In this document: piece after piece, positions 46,286-49,787 of the stretch
Layout: each line of letters starts with the position of its first letter
How positions within the stretch are numbered: position 1 is the stretch's first letter
NCBI GenBank assembly: GCA_030428835.1
Contig: JAUIEP010000016.1
Span: 1 to 49,787 of the forward strand
Reading direction: 5' to 3'
Origin: Gammaproteobacteria bacterium
Lineage (GTDB): Bacteria; Pseudomonadota; Gammaproteobacteria; Pseudomonadales; Halieaceae
DNA length: 49,787 bases
Made by a program: the position numbers and the translations under genes
The notes under the pieces: model-generated
Database searches by the model: none
Seen by the model: the letters and a program-made list of their open reading frames with translations, nothing else
What the model was told of the DNA's origin: nothing

Positions 46286-47461
46286 TCACGCGCGCGGCGG
46301 TGGCCCGGGTTCGGTGAAGACGCTCCATGGCCCCTTGACTTCAAATGTCCGCCCGGGGTTGCGCTGGCTGCTGAAGTACAGGCGCGTGCCGGACGGGTCG
46401 AAGGCCGCGCCGCAGAGTTCAGAGCCCGCGTTGTTCAGGATCTGGACCACCGGGAACGTCGCCCCATCCTCCCTCACCAGCACGATCTGCATGTCCCCGC
46501 CGTCTTCGCACACGTAGATCACACCCTCCGAGGAGGTCTCGACGTTGTCGACCCCGGAGAGAATGCCGTTCAGCGCCGTCGCGGCGTCATAGACGATGTC
46601 GAGCGTGTTGGCGGCGGGGTCGTAGGCCCACACGCGGTTGTCGCCCTTGGTCGTGAAAACGATTCGCCCGTTGGCGATGTCGATGCCTTCACCGCCGTCG
46701 AAATGTTTCGTATCCGGCACCTGGTAACGGGTCCGCACCGGGTCGCCGCCGGGATCGGGCACGTTCACCCAGGTGAAAACGCCGGCCTGCGGCTCGGTAA
46801 GCACCTGTAGCGTACCGCTGCTCAAATCCCCCCATGTGTCCGGGAGGAACTTGTACAGCGCGCCGTCCGCTACATCCTCGGTCAGGTACACGGCGCGCTC
46901 GGGTGTGTAACAGGCCGCCGCCTCGTGGCTGAAGGTGCCCATGGCGGGGCGCCGCACGGCGGGGACGTCACCCGTGGGATGGCACTCCCATACCGACCCG
47001 CCGGGATACTCCTCGCAACTGAGCCAGGTTTTCCAGGGTGTGCTGCCGCCGGCGCAATTGATGAGGGTGCCCGAGAGCACGCGCCCCGCGTCGACGATGG
47101 CACCGTCCGGCGCAAAGCGGATGTAACTCGCGCCGGCGCCACCCTCGTTCGATACGAACCATTCGGAATTGGACACGTAGGACCAGCCGCCTCCGGGCAG
47201 TGCAAAACAGGCGCCGCCGTCCGGCCAGTTGTGCCATGTATAGCCGGTATCCGCGACCTGCTGCCCCGTGGTGGCGACCACGCGCGCGGTGAAAAACGGT
47301 GCGACCAGCAGGTCGGGGTAGCCGCGCGCGGGAAACAGGGTGACCGGGTCACAGCCACTGAGCAAACCGGCGCCACCAAAGACGAGTGCGCCGCTGCCCA
47401 GTGTGCTGACGCGCAGGAAATCGCGGCGATTCAGCCCTGCGAGTGGTTTTGGCTCGGTCAT
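46286..47461 (-). CDS. Tat-exported PhoX-like protein (DUF839)
   Basis: A 391-residue protein with a twin-arginine signal, NRRDFLRVSTLGSGAL (Arg12, Arg13), followed by a possible lipobox LLSGC (Cys37). The body is of the PhoX/DUF839 beta-propeller type: SNSEWFVSNEGGAGASYIRF, WLSCEEYPGG, MGTFSHEAAA, YLTEDVADGALYKF and ICEDGGD-like VYVCEDGGDMQ. PhoX proteins are calcium- and iron-dependent phosphatases, but many relatives are uncharacterised. GGAGG lies 8 bases before the ATG. Substrate unproven. Confidence 0.88.
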   Translation of the reverse strand: MTEPKPLAGLNRRDFLRVSTLGSGALVFGGAGLLSGCDPVTLFPARGYPDLLVAPFFTARVVATTGQQVADTGYTWHNWPDGGACFALPGGGWSYVSNSEWFVSNEGGAGASYIRFAPDGAIVDAGRVLSGTLINCAGGSTPWKTWLSCEEYPGGSVWECHPTGDVPAVRRPAMGTFSHEAAACYTPERAVYLTEDVADGALYKFLPDTWGDLSSGTLQVLTEPQAGVFTWVNVPDPGGDPVRTRYQVPDTKHFDGGEGIDIANGRIVFTTKGDNRVWAYDPAANTLDIVYDAATALNGILSGVDNVETSSEGVIYVCEDGGDMQIVLVREDGATFPVVQILNNAGSELCGAAFDPSGTRLYFSSQRNPGRTFEVKGPWSVFTEPGPPPRA

Positions 47462-47594
47462 GGGATATCCTCCGGCACGGTCAGGTCGTTTGCTCCACCC
47501 CTGAACGTATAGCGTCAAGGCCGGGTGAACGCAAGCCGCGGTACGCGCTGTGCGCGGTAGCGCTCAAAGAGGCTGCTGGCTGTGCCCCCGGCGC

Positions 47595-48749
47595 CTAGTT
47601 GCGTGCTTCGGAGATCGGCGGCAGGTCGTGGGTGTAGACGAGGTAGGTGTCGGTCTTTTCCTTGGCGTGGTACATCGCCTTGTCGGCGTATCGACACAGC
47701 GCATCGTGGTCGTCGGAGTGGTCCGGGTAGATGGCCACACCGCAGCTGCCGCGCACCACGACGTCCAGGTTCTCGATGCGGATGGGTTCGCGGATCGCGT
47801 CCAGTACCTTGGGCAGGATGATCTCGATGTCGGTAGGCACGTTGATTCCGGGGAGTATCAGGGCAAATTCGTCGCCGCCAAGGCGCGCGGTGGTGTCGGA
47901 AAGACGCAGCGCGCGCTGCAGCCGGGTCGCCACCGCGCGCAAAGCCTCGTCCCCGATATGGTGACCCAGCAGGTCGTTCACCGGTTTGAAACCGTCGAGG
48001 TCTATGTACACCACGCCCACCTTGTGTTCGCGCTCGCGCGCCTCGGCGATCGCGGACTGGATACGGCGGAAAAACTCGAAGCGGTTGGGAATTCCGGTCA
48101 GGTCGTCGTGGCTGGCCTTGTGTTCGAAGCGATTGCGCTCCTCGTCGAGCGAACGCGTCAGCACCGTGTTCATGATTTCGTAGATCGTCAGCGCGCCGCC
48201 GACCATGGTGATCAATACGTACTGCAACATGATGCTGAACGGTTCAATCACGCTTGTATTGGGCAGCAGCTGCACGTACCCGACGTTCAGCGTCATGCTC
48301 AGGTACAGCGTGGACCCGAGCAGCATCGTGATCCCGGTCCACACCAGCCCCGCGTTCAGGCCCAGCAACAGGAACGCCGTCACCGGCAGCTGCAGGATGA
48401 GTTGCAGGATAGGGGAGGTTGCGAAACCGCCGGTTATCTGCACCCCGCCGAAGATGACAGTGGCCAGTGTGCCCAGCAGGATGTTGGCGCAGAGCTGGTA
48501 GTTCTCCGTGCGCTTGAGCACCGCGAGCGACACGAGGTAGCCGACCACGCAGGCCGCGTTCAGGGCTATCCCGAGCGGTGTCCTGTCACCCAGTTCGAGA
48601 AGAAAAACGAGGCCCAGCGTGACCAGCGCGCTGATGATGACGTTGGTGAAGATGAGGCCTACCAGGACATAGCCGCGCAGCAGGTCGGTGGAATTGTTGC
48701 GCAGCCCCGGGGGAAGGAAAAATTCAACGAGATAGAAAAATAGTCCCAT
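47595..48749 (-). CDS. Membrane-bound diguanylate cyclase
   Basis: A 384-residue protein with six transmembrane helices (about 25-190, MASE-like, no known ligand) and a C-terminal GGDEF domain that makes cyclic di-GMP. The active loop GGDEF is intact (291-295), and RLSD (282-285) is a product-inhibition I-site at the correct five-residue distance. DDLTGIPNR marks the domain start. No EAL domain is present. It is transcribed away from the lysozyme-like gene. Confidence 0.94.
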   Translation of the reverse strand: MGLFFYLVEFFLPPGLRNNSTDLLRGYVLVGLIFTNVIISALVTLGLVFLLELGDRTPLGIALNAACVVGYLVSLAVLKRTENYQLCANILLGTLATVIFGGVQITGGFATSPILQLILQLPVTAFLLLGLNAGLVWTGITMLLGSTLYLSMTLNVGYVQLLPNTSVIEPFSIMLQYVLITMVGGALTIYEIMNTVLTRSLDEERNRFEHKASHDDLTGIPNRFEFFRRIQSAIAEAREREHKVGVVYIDLDGFKPVNDLLGHHIGDEALRAVATRLQRALRLSDTTARLGGDEFALILPGINVPTDIEIILPKVLDAIREPIRIENLDVVVRGSCGVAIYPDHSDDHDALCRYADKAMYHAKEKTDTYLVYTHDLPPISEARN

Positions 48750-49110
48750 GCTCGGTGGTAGGCGTTGTTATTTTTGCGCTGTGTGCGGTCGCTCTGCCCG
48801 CCGCGCCTACTCTCCCTGCGCAGGGCGGACGGAACAACCTTCTGCCGAAATGGTAACCCATCGCTTCAGGCGGTGGGGCGGTAAAGCTGTGCGGAAATGC
48901 ACGTTTTGGCGTTTTGACCGGGCGTCACGAGTGACCGGGCAATCCGCGGCGGGCGGGAAAAATCCAGGGCTGCGCCCTGCTGCGCTGCGTGTAATCCCCT
49001 GTTATGGACGGGTTCTGTCGCCGACTCTATTGTGTGTTTCCAGTTCGCACGGCACCCGTCGCAGGGTGCCGACCACACAACAAAACACTACAGGCAGACG
49101 GTACACAAAG
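48750..49110. other. Divergent gene-free gap with a long stem-loop
   Basis: About 360 bases between the cyclase and the plus-strand lipoprotein gene. A stem-loop lies at 49030-49080: outer TTGTGTG/CACACAA and inner GGCACCC/GGGTGCC, probably in the leader of the lipoprotein gene. Nothing else is recognised. Confidence 0.6.
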
Positions 49111-49787
49111 GTGAAAACCCAGTTTATCAAGCAGTCCCTGCACAGAATGACGCTCGTTCTCGTCACCACCTCGGCACTGGGCGGTTGCGCCTCACTGGAG
49201 GGGGCGAGGGAGGCCGTGGAATATGCCGCGGACTCGACAGTTGCCTTCAGCAAGAGCGTATTCAATACCACCAGGCCGCATGTCGAGAAGGCTGTCGACA
49301 CGGCTTTCAGCGCGCTGGGTGACCTCTACGCCCAGCGCGGCGCCTACATGTCCGACCTGTTCGGCGACCCGCAGGACAACAAGGCAGCCTACGAGAATCT
49401 CATCGATAATTGCCCGCAGGCCCTGGAACCCATCCGCAACGCGGCGCAAAAGACCAATATCTCCGCCAACTACCTGCTCGCACTGGCGCGCCAGGAGAGC
49501 AGTTGCAACTCGCACGCCAGGGCCAGTACCACGACGGCGGCGGGCATGTTCCAGTTTCTCGAGCAGACCTGGCTGGTCTCAGTGAACAACCACGGGAGGG
49601 ACCATGGATACGGCCACTATTCCGACCAGATCCGCCTGGACCGCGGTGTGGCGCTGGTCTACGACCGGCGCCAGCGGACCACTATCCTCGACAAGCGTTA
49701 CGATGCCGACATGGCGGCGCTGATGGCCGCAGAACTGGCGCGCGACAACTACCGCTACCTGAAGGGCGCCATCGACCGGCCGCTGCA
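49111..49787 (+). CDS. Lipoprotein with lytic transglycosylase-like domain, partial
   Basis: The frame is open from GTG 49111 to the window edge, 225 residues, and continues beyond. A lipobox LGGC (Cys26) follows a hydrophobic signal. Residues about 104-170 resemble an SLT/goose-lysozyme domain: LLALARQESSCNSHARASTT gives catalytic Glu129, and AAGMFQFLEQTW is the next block. ATG 49147 is an alternative start that would still keep the lipobox. It probably acts on peptidoglycan at the inner leaflet of the outer membrane. It is truncated at the 3' end by the window. Confidence 0.82.
   Translation, partial: MKTQFIKQSLHRMTLVLVTTSALGGCASLEGAREAVEYAADSTVAFSKSVFNTTRPHVEKAVDTAFSALGDLYAQRGAYMSDLFGDPQDNKAAYENLIDNCPQALEPIRNAAQKTNISANYLLALARQESSCNSHARASTTTAAGMFQFLEQTWLVSVNNHGRDHGYGHYSDQIRLDRGVALVYDRRQRTTILDKRYDADMAALMAAELARDNYRYLKGAIDRPL

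Overview
The window is about 50 kb of high-GC, gene-dense bacterial chromosome. The proteins and their order point to a marine gammaproteobacterium, most likely of the Halieaceae (OM60/NOR5) or a close relative. The hslO-pckA pair and the block proA-nadD-rsfS-rlmH-mrdA-rodA-mltB-rlpA-dacA-ybeD-lipB follow the Pseudomonas-type order. The two-cone NrdA, the RegB/PrrB-type redox kinase and the lipid/CoA-related genes fit a heterotroph of that kind. The taxonomic call is inference from gene content, not from a marker gene.

Layout. 1-485: gene-free, with a large inverted repeat, short tandem repeats and the pckA terminator. 486-3067: pckA and hslO (minus). 3273-5913: LLM oxidoreductase, thiolase-like protein and a PHA-system protein (plus). 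5914-7966: patatin lipase and an AraC regulator (minus). 8074-9603: a diiron ferritin-like protein facing rpsT across a shared bidirectional terminator. 9714-11393: TetR regulator and tyrosine phosphatase. 11605-12366: two small envelope proteins. 12489-15829: acyltransferase and DinG-type helicase, overlapping. 15858-15931: tRNA-Gly(CCC). 16043-16381: YqcC.

16497-21760 is the most unusual part. It is a tight five-gene plus-strand unit: a lipoprotein with two haem-c motifs and a complete PHM/DBM-type copper monooxygenase domain, a TlpA-like thioredoxin, a tiny DUF4266 lipoprotein ending in GGGCGCN, a DUF3570 outer-membrane barrel, and a divergent ApbE flavin transferase. A nested dyad lies in front of it. 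I propose that these genes form one envelope redox system with an unknown substrate.

21757-24439 (minus): beta-helix protein, HAD phosphatase, TerC. 24555-25272: two small unknown proteins. 25375-29643: nrdB and nrdA (minus), with two NrdR-like boxes and a DnaA box upstream. 30194-32315: argF and argD (minus). 32499-32828: grxD. 32829-33382: gene-free, with two inverted copies of a structured repeat. 33383-34042: a DsbA/HCCA-isomerase-like protein. 34154-43858: the cell-wall and housekeeping block from proA to lipB, many genes overlapping by 1-4 bases; lipA does not follow lipB. 43963-45779: a RegA/RegB-type two-component pair. 45899 to the end: dgkA, a Tat-exported PhoX-like protein, a membrane diguanylate cyclase, and a lipoprotein with a lysozyme-like domain that runs off the window.

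Dispersed palindromic repeats sit repeatedly just downstream of genes (at 11432, 11503, 32925, 33000, 33221 and 43923). This suggests a REP-like repeat load in 3' flanks. No rRNA, insertion sequence, prophage or CRISPR array was seen.
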